This document shows positions 16,484 through 25,857 of a stretch of DNA of 64,000 bases, piece by piece (position 1 is the stretch's first letter; the number at the start of each line of letters is the position of its first letter). A program made the translations under genes and the position numbers. This DNA comes from a bacterium (lineage in GTDB: Bacteria; Chloroflexota; Dormibacteria; UBA8260; Bog-877): contig JAKABA010000003.1 of NCBI GenBank assembly GCA_021802115.1, forward strand, positions 27,462-91,461, read 5' to 3'. Below the pieces are notes generated by a model that had not been told where the DNA came from, did not search any database, and saw only the letters and a program-made list of their open reading frames with translations.

Positions 16484-16903
16484 CTATGGCTGCGCGGCGC
16501 ACTGGGCGCAGACCCCATGACCCACCAGGTCCACCCGGTCCACGGCGAATGAGAGCGCATGGGCCGCCTGGTCCACCCACATGGGGACTTGGGGTGCGCT
16601 CACGTCGAAGGTCCCCCCACATTGGTCACAGACCAAGTGCTGGTGGGAGTCGTTGCCATCCTGGATGGTCTCGTAGGCACTGGCATGCGCGAGCTGGATC
16701 TTGCGGGCCAGCCCCTGCTCCACCAGCAGGTCCAGGGTCCGGTAGACCGTGGTGCGCTGGAAGCCGGGCACCTTCCGGGAGATGCTGGTGCAGAGTTCGT
16801 CGGCGGTGGCGTGGCCCGGGCTCTCCTGAAGGGCGGCATATACCAGCCGCCGCTGGGGCGTCAGTCGCTTGCCCTGCCCGCGCAACGCTTCCAGTCCTTT
16901 CAC
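16484..16903 (-). CDS. Fur-family metalloregulator
   Basis: A Fur/Zur/PerR-type repressor of about 139 residues from the GTG at 16903. The N-terminal winged helix contains LTPQRRLVYAALQESPGHATADEL and PGFQRTTVYRTLDLLVEQGL, the DNA-reading helix. The dimerisation domain has the regulatory His-rich patch SHQHLVCDQCG and the second CxxC (GVCAQC), which build the structural zinc site. The metal specificity is not certain. A longer reading from ATG 16972 is open, but it would place the operator-like box at 16914-16928 inside the coding region; I prefer the shorter form. It is divergent from mrp. Confidence 0.85.
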   Translation of the reverse strand: MKGLEALRGQGKRLTPQRRLVYAALQESPGHATADELCTSISRKVPGFQRTTVYRTLDLLVEQGLARKIQLAHASAYETIQDGNDSHQHLVCDQCGGTFDVSAPQVPMWVDQAAHALSFAVDRVDLVGHGVCAQCAAQP

Positions 16904-16913
16904 AAGAACTCGA

Positions 16914-16928
16914 TGATACTTGTTACCA
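16914..16928. promoter_or_regulatory. Zur/Fur-type 7-1-7 operator
   Basis: TGATACTTGTTACCA matches the bacterial 7-1-7 consensus TGATAATNATTATCA at 11 of the 14 defined positions. It lies 10 bases upstream of the proposed Fur-family GTG start and 73 bases upstream of mrp, so it could control both. The match was found by eye. Confidence 0.5.
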
Positions 16929-17001
16929 CTATTGCAACAGGGAGGCCGCGGCTCGGGGCTCGCCCCCCGCAAGGTATGATCGGATTGGAAGTGAACACCT
17001 G

Positions 17002-18105
17002 ATGGACGAGCGAACCCGGCTGGCCGCCCTGGAGGATGCCCTGGCGAAGGTCCAGGATCCTGAACTGCACCGACCGATGATGCAGCTGGGAATGCTGAAG
17101 AACCTGCGCCTGGAGGGGAGCACGGTCAAGCTCCGGGTGGTCCTGACCACGCCGGCCTGCCCCTTGAAGGACCGAATCGAGGGTGAGATCGCCAACGCCG
17201 TGGTCGGCAAGGTCGACGGGGTGGAGCGCGTCGAACTGGAGTGGGACTCCGACGTGTCCCGCACCAAGGGGGTCACCGGACGCCAGGACATCCCGGGCGT
17301 GCGCAACACGGTTGCGGTCAGCGCCGGCAAGGGCGGGGTTGGCAAGACCACCGTGGCGGTGAACCTGGCCTTCGCTCTGCTCCGGACAGGAGCCCGGGTG
17401 GGCCTGCTCGACGCTGACATCTACGGTCCCAACGTGCCCATCATGCTGGGACTCGACGAGCGGCCCTCGTCCCGTGACGGGCGCATGATCCCACTCCGCA
17501 AGAGCGGCCTCGAGGTGGTGTCGATCGGCAGCATCATCGATCCGGACAAACCGGTGATCTGGCGCGGACCCATGCTGGCGGGAGCCCTCCGTCAGTTCCT
17601 CTTCGAGGTCGAATGGGGAGAGTTGGACTACCTGGTCTGCGACCTGCCTCCGGGTACCGGTGACGTCCAGCTGACTCTCGCCCAGTCCATCCCGCTGACC
17701 GGGGCGGTGATCGTCACCACCCCTCAGGACGTCTCCCTGGCTGACGTGGGGCGGGGCATCGCGATGTTCCAGCAGCTGCGGGTGCCGGTGCTTGGCGTCA
17801 TCGAGAACATGAGCGGGTTCGTCTGCCCCCACTGCGGCGAGACCACCGATGTCTTCAGCCGGGGCGGGGGCCGGGAACTCGCCGAGGCGCGGGGACTGCC
17901 ATTCCTTGGTGAGATTCCCCTGGACCCGGTCGTGCGCATCGGCGGCGGCATCGGGCAACCGTTGGTGCTGGCCCAACCGCAGACCCCACAGGCGAGGATC
18001 TTCGAGACGGTCGCGGCCGCCCTGGCTGGCCAGATAAGCCAGGTCAACTTCCAGACCGCCAGCGCTCCCGAGATGCCGTCTGGCCCCCGCGTTCCGGTGG
18101 GCTGA
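17002..18105 (+). CDS. mrp: Mrp/ApbC iron-sulfur cluster carrier ATPase
   Basis: A 367-residue P-loop ATPase that assembles or carries [4Fe-4S] clusters. Residues 1-90 are the MIP18/DUF59 domain (ALEDALAKVQDPELHRPMMQLGML). The ATPase has the deviant Walker A SAGKGGVGKTTVAVNLAFAL, Walker B LDADIYGPN, and YLVCDLPPGTGDV. The cluster-binding CxxC is FVCPHCGET. A TATGAT -10-like box lies at 16975-16980. The upstream Fur-family gene is divergent and shares a 98-bp control region, which suggests metal-dependent control of Fe-S assembly. It converges on the XPB helicase gene. Confidence 0.92.
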   Translation: MDERTRLAALEDALAKVQDPELHRPMMQLGMLKNLRLEGSTVKLRVVLTTPACPLKDRIEGEIANAVVGKVDGVERVELEWDSDVSRTKGVTGRQDIPGVRNTVAVSAGKGGVGKTTVAVNLAFALLRTGARVGLLDADIYGPNVPIMLGLDERPSSRDGRMIPLRKSGLEVVSIGSIIDPDKPVIWRGPMLAGALRQFLFEVEWGELDYLVCDLPPGTGDVQLTLAQSIPLTGAVIVTTPQDVSLADVGRGIAMFQQLRVPVLGVIENMSGFVCPHCGETTDVFSRGGGRELAEARGLPFLGEIPLDPVVRIGGGIGQPLVLAQPQTPQARIFETVAAALAGQISQVNFQTASAPEMPSGPRVPVG

Positions 18106-18148
18106 TGCCAGACATACGCCGGCACCGCCCGGCCCGCAAGCCACCCGG

Positions 18149-19870
18149 TCAGGTGATGGGCACGACCCTCTCCGCAGCACCCTGGTCAACCAGCTCCGAC
18201 CAGTCGCGGATCTCGTAGCGGTAGCCCTGCTCAGCCAGGAACAGCTGCCGATGGGCAGCGTACTCCTGATCCTTGGTCTCGCGGGTGACCAGGCTGTAGA
18301 ACCAAGCCTGGCCGCCGTCCGACTTGGGACGCAGCACCCGACCCAGGCGCTGGGCCTCCTCCTGGCGTGATCCAAAGGCCCCGGAGACCTGAATCGCGAC
18401 GTTGGCCTCGGGAAGATCGATGGCGAAGTTGGCCACCTTGGAGACGATCAAGAGCCTGATCTCGCCCTGTCGGAAGTCGTCGTAGAGATGCTCCCGTCTG
18501 GCAGCCGGGGTGGATCCGGTTATCAGCGGAGCGTGGAGCTCATCAGCCAGGGACCGCAGCTGGTCCAGGTACTGCCCGATGACCAGGACCCGGTCCTGCT
18601 CGTGGCGGCGGCAGAGCTCTCGCACCAGATCCAGCTTCTGAGGCAGGGTGGCCGCCAGACGGTAGCGCTCATTTGGCTCCGCCACGGCGTACGCCATGCG
18701 CTGCTCGCCATCCATCGGGAGCCGGATCTCGACACAGACCGCGGGCGCGATCCAGCCGGCCGCCTCGAGCTCCCGCCAGGGAGCGTCGTAGCGCTTGGGC
18801 CCGATCAGGCTGAAGACGTCATCCTCACGCCCGTCCTCGCGGATCAGAGTGGCGGTCAGGCCGAGCCTGCGCTTGGACTGGATCTCGGCCGTCATCCGGA
18901 ACACCGGGGCCGGTAGCAGGTGGACCTCATCGTAGATGATCAGGCCCCAGTCCTCGCGCCCGAGCAGGTCCAGATGGGGATAGCTCTCCAGGCGGTCCTT
19001 GTCGGACCGCTGGTCGCGGTGGGTTAGAACCTGATAGGTCGCGATCGTGACCGCGCGGGGCGACTTCTCCTGCCCTGAGTACTCCCCCACCTGGTCGGGG
19101 CCCAGGCTGGTCCGGCGCAGCAGCTCCTGCCGCCACTGCCGGACCGCCACCACGCTGGTGGTGAGAATCAGGGTCCGGGTCGCGGCGCGCTCCATGACCC
19201 CGACACCGATCAGGGTCTTGCCGGCCCCGCAGGGAAGCACCAGTACCCCGCTGCCTCCGGCATTGGCGCCCCCCGCCCAAAATGCCTCCACCGCCTGCCA
19301 CTGGTAACCGCGCAGCGAGAACGCCTCCCCGTCCACGGTCTCCGGCCTGATCCTGAAGTCCAGCGGAGCACCCGGGCTGTACCCGGCGAGGTCCTCGGGC
19401 GGCCAGCCGACCCGGGTCAGAGCCTGCTTCAGGCGGCCGCGGGCGAGCGGCTCGACGACGAACTCAAGCGGACTCAGGCGCGGGCCAAGCAACTTGGCGA
19501 CCGGGGCGGACCGGCTGACCTCCTCCAGAATCACCGGGTCCGACGCCCGAAGGCAGAGCCCTTCCGGTCCACGTTCCAGCCGCAGGCGGCCGTAGCGGGA
19601 GGCCTGGTCGAGAATCTCGGTGCGGACGGAGGCCGGCACCGGGTAGCGGGAGAACCGGTCCAGGGCTGCCAGCATCTGCTCGGCGCCAAGGCCGGAGGCG
19701 CGCGCGTTCCAGAGCGACAGCGGGGTCAAGCGGTAGGTGTGGAAGTGCTCGGGGCTGCGCTCCAACTCGGCGAATGGGGCGATGGCCGCCCGGCACTCCG
19801 CCCCCTCCCGATGGTCCGCGTCCAAGAGCAGGGTCCGGTCGGACTGGACGATGAGAGGTCCCTCGGCCAC
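18149..19870 (-). CDS. XPB/ERCC3-like DNA helicase
   Basis: A superfamily 2 helicase of about 573 residues that unwinds DNA 3' to 5'. Motifs: Walker A PCGAGKTLIG, motif II YDEVHLLPAP, GLTATLIREDGRE, and motif VI EAQRLGRVLRPKSDGG. The N-terminal GPLIVQSDRTLLLDADH is typical of the actinobacterial XPB family, and it sets the start: GTG 19870 lies four bases after the upstream stop with GGTGG before it; ATG 19924 and 19945 are longer alternatives that overlap the previous gene. It is last in a minus-strand run and is coupled to the helicase-associated protein, its usual partner. The likely role is nucleotide excision repair or transcription-coupled unwinding. Confidence 0.9.
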   Translation of the reverse strand: MAEGPLIVQSDRTLLLDADHREGAECRAAIAPFAELERSPEHFHTYRLTPLSLWNARASGLGAEQMLAALDRFSRYPVPASVRTEILDQASRYGRLRLERGPEGLCLRASDPVILEEVSRSAPVAKLLGPRLSPLEFVVEPLARGRLKQALTRVGWPPEDLAGYSPGAPLDFRIRPETVDGEAFSLRGYQWQAVEAFWAGGANAGGSGVLVLPCGAGKTLIGVGVMERAATRTLILTTSVVAVRQWRQELLRRTSLGPDQVGEYSGQEKSPRAVTIATYQVLTHRDQRSDKDRLESYPHLDLLGREDWGLIIYDEVHLLPAPVFRMTAEIQSKRRLGLTATLIREDGREDDVFSLIGPKRYDAPWRELEAAGWIAPAVCVEIRLPMDGEQRMAYAVAEPNERYRLAATLPQKLDLVRELCRRHEQDRVLVIGQYLDQLRSLADELHAPLITGSTPAARREHLYDDFRQGEIRLLIVSKVANFAIDLPEANVAIQVSGAFGSRQEEAQRLGRVLRPKSDGGQAWFYSLVTRETKDQEYAAHRQLFLAEQGYRYEIRDWSELVDQGAAERVVPIT

Positions 19871-19874
19871 GCCG

Positions 19875-22328
19875 TCAGCCACCCCAATCGGCGACTTCGA
19901 GGAGGAGGTCTGCGTCGAAGTCATCGGGAGGCCCCCCGAAGTCAAAACGCATCGCCTCGGAGCGGCTGACCGCCACCTCGTCGGTCTCCTCAGCCCAGGC
20001 CACCCGGCGCAGATCCAGGCTCACGATGGTTCCCAGCTCAGCGTCGAAGCCGTGCAGGAACCCGCCCTCGGCGCTGTAGGGACGCAGCCTCACGACGCTC
20101 ACGGTGGCGGCCCCGACTCGCTGGTACCCGATCGCGACGGCGCGGCGGGAACGCACCGCCTCTTGCAGCACCTCGATTGCCGGACGGGCTTCGGCCTCGC
20201 TTTGACGCGGCTCCGGGCCCGTGAGCCGGGGGCCCTGGCGAAGGGCCTGAGCCATTGCCAGCGCCGACTGGGTCGGATCCCCCAGAGCACCGGCCCGGGT
20301 TTCCCCCTGGCGTGCGGTGGTGGTCGGCTCGCGGCGGCCCCCGGGCACCGGCAGCTCGGGGGCCAGCCCCTCCACCACGGGCATCAGCCCGGCTTTCCGC
20401 AGCAGACCCACGACCTGGTCTTGGCCCTTGGCGTCGACCACGATCACGTTCGGGGCCAGCTGGCGGACGAGAAGCGGCCTGAGGGCGCGGCCCCGGGCCA
20501 GGGCCTCGATCTCGGCAGGGTCGTCACCGACCACATACACGCTGGCGGGGCCGACCCGCAGCCGACCGTGCCGCCGGATCACATCCTCCACCATCGCGGC
20601 CACGTTCTGAGGCAGGCCGCCCTGGCAGTGGCGTTCGAAACCGGCTCGCACCTCGGCAGCGGTCAGGTCGCCATCGAGCCCACGTCGCAACGACTGCTCG
20701 TCGAGACGGTAGACGCGGGCCGGGTGGACCGACTCGGTGCTGGCTATCCGGCTGAGGAACCGGCTCAGGGCGGGACTGGGCGGCCCGGCCACCACCACCC
20801 GGTGGTCGGCGGTCACGGTGCAGCTGTCCACCGCCTGTGGGAAGGCCAGACCGACCGCCTCCGGGCTCGGCGGCAGCGCCGAGGTCGCCAGCCGCCCGGC
20901 CGCGTTCAGGCCGATCACGGGCCGAGCGCTCCCGGCCCCCAGCCAGGCGAGCGCCGCGCCCGCGGCCAGGAGGGCGTGGTCGGCCGCGCCCACGGATGGG
21001 AAGAGGCTGGGGCTGCGCCAGTGCAACAGGCGATCCAGGCTGGCGAGGGAAGCGCCCTGGTTCTCTGGCAGCTCGGCCAGAAGCTGCAGGAGCTGCTGGG
21101 TCCCCCGTCGCTGGAAAGTGTCCGCCCGGGATCCGCCCGGCCCCAGCATCACCCACCGGACCAGCTCCATCCAGCGCTCCGGCTCGGAGCGCTCCTCCCA
21201 GCCGGCGGCCCGGTCGGTGAGGCTGACCATCGCCTGACGTGACTGGAGCACCCGAGGGTTGCGGCGCGATCGCGACAGTCGCTCAGGGACAGTCTCGACC
21301 TCGGTCAGGAGCCCCACCGAGAAGGCCAGCCTCGAGAGTTGCTCGACCAATTCCTCCCCTTCCTTGAGACGCTGGGCCAGGCGCTTGATCACCCGCTTGG
21401 GAAGGCCCCCTTGCTGCAGCGCGGGGGCGGGCTCGGCGCTCAGGTCCTGGAGCATCGAGGTGACCGCGGCCACCAGCTCCAATGGGTGCCGCGACTCAGG
21501 CATCACTCCGGTGTCCGGGATCGGACCGTGAGGGTCCCAATTGCTGAAGAGCCGGCCCCTAAGGGCGTGTTCCACCTCGGCTGGGATCACCAGCTGGCCC
21601 TGATCGGGCTGCAATGGGAGGGCCAGCCCGTGGCCGACCAGCCACCAGGGCCCGTCGGTGGCCAGGTGAGGGTGCCAGCGCCAGGTCCAGTCCTCCCGAG
21701 GACCGGCCAGCGCCGCCGTGCTCACATGACCGCCCCGGCCCCGCAGCAGAGCGAAGGCCGCCTTTGCTTGTGGAGGAGCCTGACCGACCACAGAGCCCAC
21801 CACCGCCGGGTCCGCCATCCGGGCCACGATCGCCGCCACCAACTCCACCTTTCGCTTGGGCAGCGAGCCCCGTTCGAGACCCAGGTTCAGGGCCACGGGC
21901 CGGAGCACGTCGAGGGTCTGGCCGGTCAGCAGGGCCTCGGCCTGTGGCCCGAGCCGGCCCGGGTCAAATATCAGCCGGCGCAGTTCGGGCACCAGCTCCA
22001 GGGCGCCATCCGCAGCCTCGAACGCCAGTCCCCAACGGCCGAGCTCCCTGGTGGCAGCCGCGAGGTCGGCGGGCTCCAGACCCTCCGCTCCGGCAGCGTT
22101 CAAGGTCAGCCGGCCACCCATGAACACGGCCAGCTCCACCACCTGGCGGAGGAACAGGTTGAGCGCGTCGAAGGCGGCGGACACGTGGACCGGCCGCGAG
22201 AGCTGGGCCGCCAGCTTGGTCCAGCTCAGCTCTCCGGCGGCCAGCAGCTCGGTTGCCTCCGGTCGACGCCGCAGCAGTACCTCCAGATCATCTGGCGGCA
22301 GGTCCTGGAGCCGCCAGGCAAGGTTCAC
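19875..22328 (-). CDS. Helicase C-terminal-domain protein, XPB partner
   Basis: An 817-residue protein of the helicase-associated family found next to XPB in actinobacteria and relatives. It opens with LQDLPPDDLEVLLRRRP, has a winged-helix-like region, and a Helicase_C_3-type domain about residues 450-600 (SPALSRFLSRIASTESVHPARVYRLDEQSLRRGL). A C-terminal WYL-like beta region (RRAVAIGYQRVGAATVSVVRLRPYSAEGGFLHGFD) resembles WYL/DnaB-associated sensor folds. No Walker motifs are present, so it is not itself an ATPase. The GTG start has GAGG ten bases upstream. It is five bases from the proposed XPB start, which suggests a shared complex. Confidence 0.8.
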   Translation of the reverse strand: MNLAWRLQDLPPDDLEVLLRRRPEATELLAAGELSWTKLAAQLSRPVHVSAAFDALNLFLRQVVELAVFMGGRLTLNAAGAEGLEPADLAAATRELGRWGLAFEAADGALELVPELRRLIFDPGRLGPQAEALLTGQTLDVLRPVALNLGLERGSLPKRKVELVAAIVARMADPAVVGSVVGQAPPQAKAAFALLRGRGGHVSTAALAGPREDWTWRWHPHLATDGPWWLVGHGLALPLQPDQGQLVIPAEVEHALRGRLFSNWDPHGPIPDTGVMPESRHPLELVAAVTSMLQDLSAEPAPALQQGGLPKRVIKRLAQRLKEGEELVEQLSRLAFSVGLLTEVETVPERLSRSRRNPRVLQSRQAMVSLTDRAAGWEERSEPERWMELVRWVMLGPGGSRADTFQRRGTQQLLQLLAELPENQGASLASLDRLLHWRSPSLFPSVGAADHALLAAGAALAWLGAGSARPVIGLNAAGRLATSALPPSPEAVGLAFPQAVDSCTVTADHRVVVAGPPSPALSRFLSRIASTESVHPARVYRLDEQSLRRGLDGDLTAAEVRAGFERHCQGGLPQNVAAMVEDVIRRHGRLRVGPASVYVVGDDPAEIEALARGRALRPLLVRQLAPNVIVVDAKGQDQVVGLLRKAGLMPVVEGLAPELPVPGGRREPTTTARQGETRAGALGDPTQSALAMAQALRQGPRLTGPEPRQSEAEARPAIEVLQEAVRSRRAVAIGYQRVGAATVSVVRLRPYSAEGGFLHGFDAELGTIVSLDLRRVAWAEETDEVAVSRSEAMRFDFGGPPDDFDADLLLEVADWGG

Positions 22329-22389
22329 CGCCGCTCAGCCTCGGCCATGCGACGATTCTAGAGTTGGCTGAGGGTGAGCTGGCCTCCGG

Positions 22390-23790
22390 CTAACGGGCGA
22401 CCCGTGCCACCGCCCGCAGGACCGCTTCCCGCACCGCTGACAGGGCTGCTGGCTGATCGCAGTAGACCCGCAGCCAGACGGTGCGCAAGGGCAGCAACCG
22501 AGCCATCAGTTGGGGCGCCGCCTCGGCCTCGACCCGTTGTGAGATGGGATCGTAGATGCGCAGCAACTGGTCGTCGGAGGCGGGGTTGTCGGGTCTGGGA
22601 TCGGTGCTGGCCAGGTCGACCTCCAGGCCCACATCGTGCCAGGCAGTCGGCAGCTCCTCCCGGATCGCAGCCTCGATCCAGGCGGGGTCGGCGAGCCCGG
22701 GGTGGTCACTGGGATGGGCGAGCTCGTGAAAGGCCTCGAACACCAACCGCCAGGGCAGCCGGCGCGAGGTCACCGCCTCCCAGCGCCGCCCCATCTCGAC
22801 CTCGCGGGGAGTGGCGGGCCGGCGCTGGAGCCGGTCCACCTCGGCCATCAGCGACCAGTCGGTCAGGTGCAGGTATTGGTCCAGATGCTCGATGGGATTG
22901 CCGGGGGGCAGCAACCCCTCGCAGGTGGCGGCGAAGACCGGGCGCAAGTGCAGGTCGATGCGACGCACGGTGCGGTGGAAGTAGACGTGGTTGTACATAT
23001 AGAGCCGAGCGGAGAGGAACATCTCCAGCGCCGGGGCACCGTGCTGGTGGAGGACCAGGTTGCCATCCTTGATGAACATGTAATGCCGCAACCGGGGCAG
23101 ATCGACCGGGCCCACGGCCACTCCGCACATGTAGGCATCCCGCGGGACGTAGTCCATGTTGTCGGTGCTGATCGGCCCGCAGAGCACTGGTTTGAGAGCC
23201 TCCAGCCAGGGCGGAGGGGTGAAACCAGCCAGTTCGGCCGGCGCCATCACGAACGCCACCCAGCTAGGGTCCACCGCCTCCCCGGGGCGAAACGCCCCGC
23301 CGGGGCTCCTCCGCAGAGAGGTGATCAGGTCGGCCAGTGGCCCCGTCACCAGGGCCCGCCCGATGTCCTCATGGTCGATGCCGTAAGAGGCCAGGACCTG
23401 GGTGTCGAAGAAGTGCCCGAAGGGCCCGTGGCCGACATCGTGGAGCAGGCCGGCGACTCGCATTGTCTCCACCACCAGCGCCTGGGAGGGCAGGTCGGGA
23501 AAGCTCTCCCGCAAGCTGGGAAAGAGATGATCCGTGAACAGACCGGTCAGGTGCATCGCCCCCACCGCGTGCTGAAAGCGGGAGTGCTCAGCGGTGTGGA
23601 ACACCCACCACGCCGACTGCAGCTGGTGGATCCGTCGCTGCCGTTGCAACCAGGGATGGTCGAGCAGCGCCTGCTCGGAGCTGGCCCCGTCACCGAGCTG
23701 CTTGGTGATGCTGCAGTACTCGTAGATGGGATCGGCCAAGAGGTTGACGGCGTCAAAGACCCGTTCCGGGCCGCCACCTTGATCGATCAT
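22390..23790 (-). CDS. HD-domain phosphohydrolase (dGTPase/SAMHD1-like)
   Basis: A 466-residue metal-dependent phosphohydrolase. The first metal His lies in EHSRFQHAVGAMHL, the HD pair in LLHDVGHGPFGHFF, and the last Asp in STDNMDYVPRDAYM; this H...HD...D order and the DNMDYVPRD helix are typical of the YwfO/SAMHD1 group. ATG 23790 is chosen for GGAG nine bases upstream. Such enzymes cleave dNTPs or other nucleotides. It follows the ABC permease by 21 bases and precedes the helicase-associated gene by 61 bases, so it belongs to this run. The link to DNA metabolism is inference. Confidence 0.85.
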   Translation of the reverse strand: MIDQGGGPERVFDAVNLLADPIYEYCSITKQLGDGASSEQALLDHPWLQRQRRIHQLQSAWWVFHTAEHSRFQHAVGAMHLTGLFTDHLFPSLRESFPDLPSQALVVETMRVAGLLHDVGHGPFGHFFDTQVLASYGIDHEDIGRALVTGPLADLITSLRRSPGGAFRPGEAVDPSWVAFVMAPAELAGFTPPPWLEALKPVLCGPISTDNMDYVPRDAYMCGVAVGPVDLPRLRHYMFIKDGNLVLHQHGAPALEMFLSARLYMYNHVYFHRTVRRIDLHLRPVFAATCEGLLPPGNPIEHLDQYLHLTDWSLMAEVDRLQRRPATPREVEMGRRWEAVTSRRLPWRLVFEAFHELAHPSDHPGLADPAWIEAAIREELPTAWHDVGLEVDLASTDPRPDNPASDDQLLRIYDPISQRVEAEAAPQLMARLLPLRTVWLRVYCDQPAALSAVREAVLRAVARVAR

Positions 23791-23811
23791 TCCAGCCGGC
23801 TCCAACCAGGC

Positions 23812-24684
23812 TCAGTCGGTCTTCGAGAACTGGCTGATCGCGACCGCCAGCATCGCCACCGCGGCCGCTGCGATCATGCCCAGCTCGAACCAGACCGGCA
23901 GCTGAAAGCTGCCCCAACTGATCCCGGGATCCAGGGTCTCCCGCAACGGCAAGGGTAGGCTGATCTGGCTGAAGACGGCCTTGCGGAAGGGATCGATGGC
24001 GTAGGAGAGCGGGTCGAGCTTGCTCAGCACGGCCAGCCAGGAAGGCAGATCGCTGAGCGGGAAGATGGCGCCCGAGAGAAAGAACATCGGCAGCACGAAG
24101 AACTGGGTGACCATCTGGAATGACTCCATCTGGGAGATTCGCGCGGCCAGCATCACTCCGAAGGCGGTCAGAGCGAAGGCGGTCAGGGCCATCTCGCCGA
24201 GCAGGGTGAGCAGCATCTCCGGGCTGTAGGGCACCCCGACAGTCCCCGCCAGGGCCAGGATTATGGCCCCTTGAATGCTGGCCACGGTGGCGCCTCCCAG
24301 GCACTTTCCCAGCACCAGCGTCCAGCGGTGCACCGGCGCCACCAGCATCTCGCGCAGGAAGCCGAACTCGCGGTCCCAGACGATGGACATGGCGGAGAAG
24401 ATGGAGGTGAACAGGATGGTCATGCCCAAGACCCCCGGGAACATGAAGGTCCGGAAGCTGAAGTGGGCCGACGCGCTGATCAGCGGCGAGAGCCCGGTGC
24501 CGAGGATGTAGAGGAACAGGATGGGCTGGGCCAGGGAGGTCAGGATCCGCAGCCGGTTGCGGGAGAAGCGGATCAGCTCGCGCTTCCACACCACCGAGAC
24601 GGCCCGGAGGTCGTCTGCCATGCCGTTGCCGGCAATCCGCACCGGCGCTACTCCGGTCGTGGCCATCCGGTCCAGCGCCGCCAC
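23812..24684 (-). CDS. ABC-2 type export permease (DrrB-like)
   Basis: A 290-residue membrane protein of six predicted helices. It has the ABC-2 features ELIRFSRNRLRILTSLAQPILFLYI near the N-terminus and the signature FFLSGAIFPLSDLPSWL before the last helices. It pairs with the ATPase encoded immediately upstream: the ATPase TGA is directly followed by this GTG. Such DrrAB-type transporters export drugs, lipids or glycans. The cargo is unknown. It is the second gene of the minus-strand run that continues into the HD and helicase genes. Confidence 0.88.
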   Translation of the reverse strand: MAALDRMATTGVAPVRIAGNGMADDLRAVSVVWKRELIRFSRNRLRILTSLAQPILFLYILGTGLSPLISASAHFSFRTFMFPGVLGMTILFTSIFSAMSIVWDREFGFLREMLVAPVHRWTLVLGKCLGGATVASIQGAIILALAGTVGVPYSPEMLLTLLGEMALTAFALTAFGVMLAARISQMESFQMVTQFFVLPMFFLSGAIFPLSDLPSWLAVLSKLDPLSYAIDPFRKAVFSQISLPLPLRETLDPGISWGSFQLPVWFELGMIAAAAVAMLAVAISQFSKTD

Positions 24685-25707
24685 TCAGTGCCTCCTGCCC
24701 CGGATCCAGGGATTGCCCCTCAGCTTCTCGGAGCCGGTCGCCTCCGCATCCCGGATGGTCCGTCCGGTGTAGTTCATGAAGACATCGTCCAGGGTGGGGC
24801 GAGCCACCCGCACGGAGGAGATCCCCACTTCCAGCTCCGCGAACAGCCTGGGTACGAACTCCTCACCGGCGGCCACGAAGAAGGCCACCGCTCCCTCGCT
24901 CATCTTCGCCTCGATGCCGAAGTCCTCCTTGAGGGCGGTGATGGTGGCCGGGTCATCCCGGGTGTGGAGCTCGACCCGATCCTGACCGACACTGCCCTTG
25001 AGCGCCTCGGGGGTGTCGCTGGCGACCAGGACCCCGTTGTCGATGATGGCGATCCGGTCGCAGTACTCGGCCTCGTCCATGTAGTGAGTGGTGAGGAAGA
25101 TGGTGACCTTCTCCCGTCGCTTGAGCTCAGTGATGTAGCCCCAGATATGGGAACGGGTCTGGGGGTCCAGTCCCACCGTGGGCTCGTCTAGGAAGAGCAC
25201 GCGCGGAGAGTGGAGCAGACCGCGGGCGATCTCCAGACGCCGCTTCATGCCCCCCGAGAAGGTGCGCACCAGGCTGTCCCGGCGGTCCCAAAGCCCGACC
25301 ATGTCCAGCACCTGATGCAGGCGCTGCCGCACCTGCTCCCGCGGAACCCCGTAGAGCTCGGCGTGAAAGCTGAGGTTCTCGGTGGCGGTCAGGTAGTCGT
25401 CCAGGGTGGTGTCCTGGAAGACCAGGCCGATGTGGCGGCGCACCTGGGCCTGCTCCCGGACCACATCGAATCCGGCCACCTGGGCGCTGCCCCCGGTGGG
25501 TCTGCTGATGGTGCAGAGCATGGCGATGGTGGTCGATTTGCCGGCCCCGTTGGGTCCCAGAAAACCGAAGGTCTCACCCGCCCGGACCTGGAAGCTGACC
25601 CCCCGTACCGCCTCCACCTCCTTGTAGTTCTTGCGCAGACCTTGGGCCAGAACCGCCAGATCGGTGGCCACCGAAGCGGGTGCTTCGGGAGGGGTAACTA
25701 CTGCCAC
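24685..25707 (-). CDS. ABC transporter ATP-binding protein (DrrA-like)
   Basis: A 340-residue cytoplasmic ATPase. Walker A is [11 protein letters not shown], the Q-loop [13 protein letters not shown], the signature [17 protein letters not shown], Walker [17 protein letters not shown], and the H-loop TTHYMDEAE. The C-terminal DrrA-type domain (about 230-340) includes [20 protein letters not shown]. The product forms the transporter with the adjacent ABC-2 permease. It is the first gene of the run; the promoter should lie in the 150-bp gap after the S53 peptidase gene. Confidence 0.93.
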   Translation of the reverse strand: MAVVTPPEAPASVATDLAVLAQGLRKNYKEVEAVRGVSFQVRAGETFGFLGPNGAGKSTTIAMLCTISRPTGGSAQVAGFDVVREQAQVRRHIGLVFQDTTLDDYLTATENLSFHAELYGVPREQVRQRLHQVLDMVGLWDRRDSLVRTFSGGMKRRLEIARGLLHSPRVLFLDEPTVGLDPQTRSHIWGYITELKRREKVTIFLTTHYMDEAEYCDRIAIIDNGVLVASDTPEALKGSVGQDRVELHTRDDPATITALKEDFGIEAKMSEGAVAFFVAAGEEFVPRLFAELEVGISSVRVARPTLDDVFMNYTGRTIRDAEATGSEKLRGNPWIRGRRH

Positions 25708-25857
25708 CCGGTCAGCTTGCCACAGATGCGCGCGCGGGTGCCAGGGATTGAGGGGATACGGCCGCGGCGGGAGGCGACCAGGTCAGACCCAAATGGGTCT
25801 GGAGCTCCCCCGCGATAGGGTCGGCCCTGCCGGCGCCGCCCCTCCGGACCGATCGCC

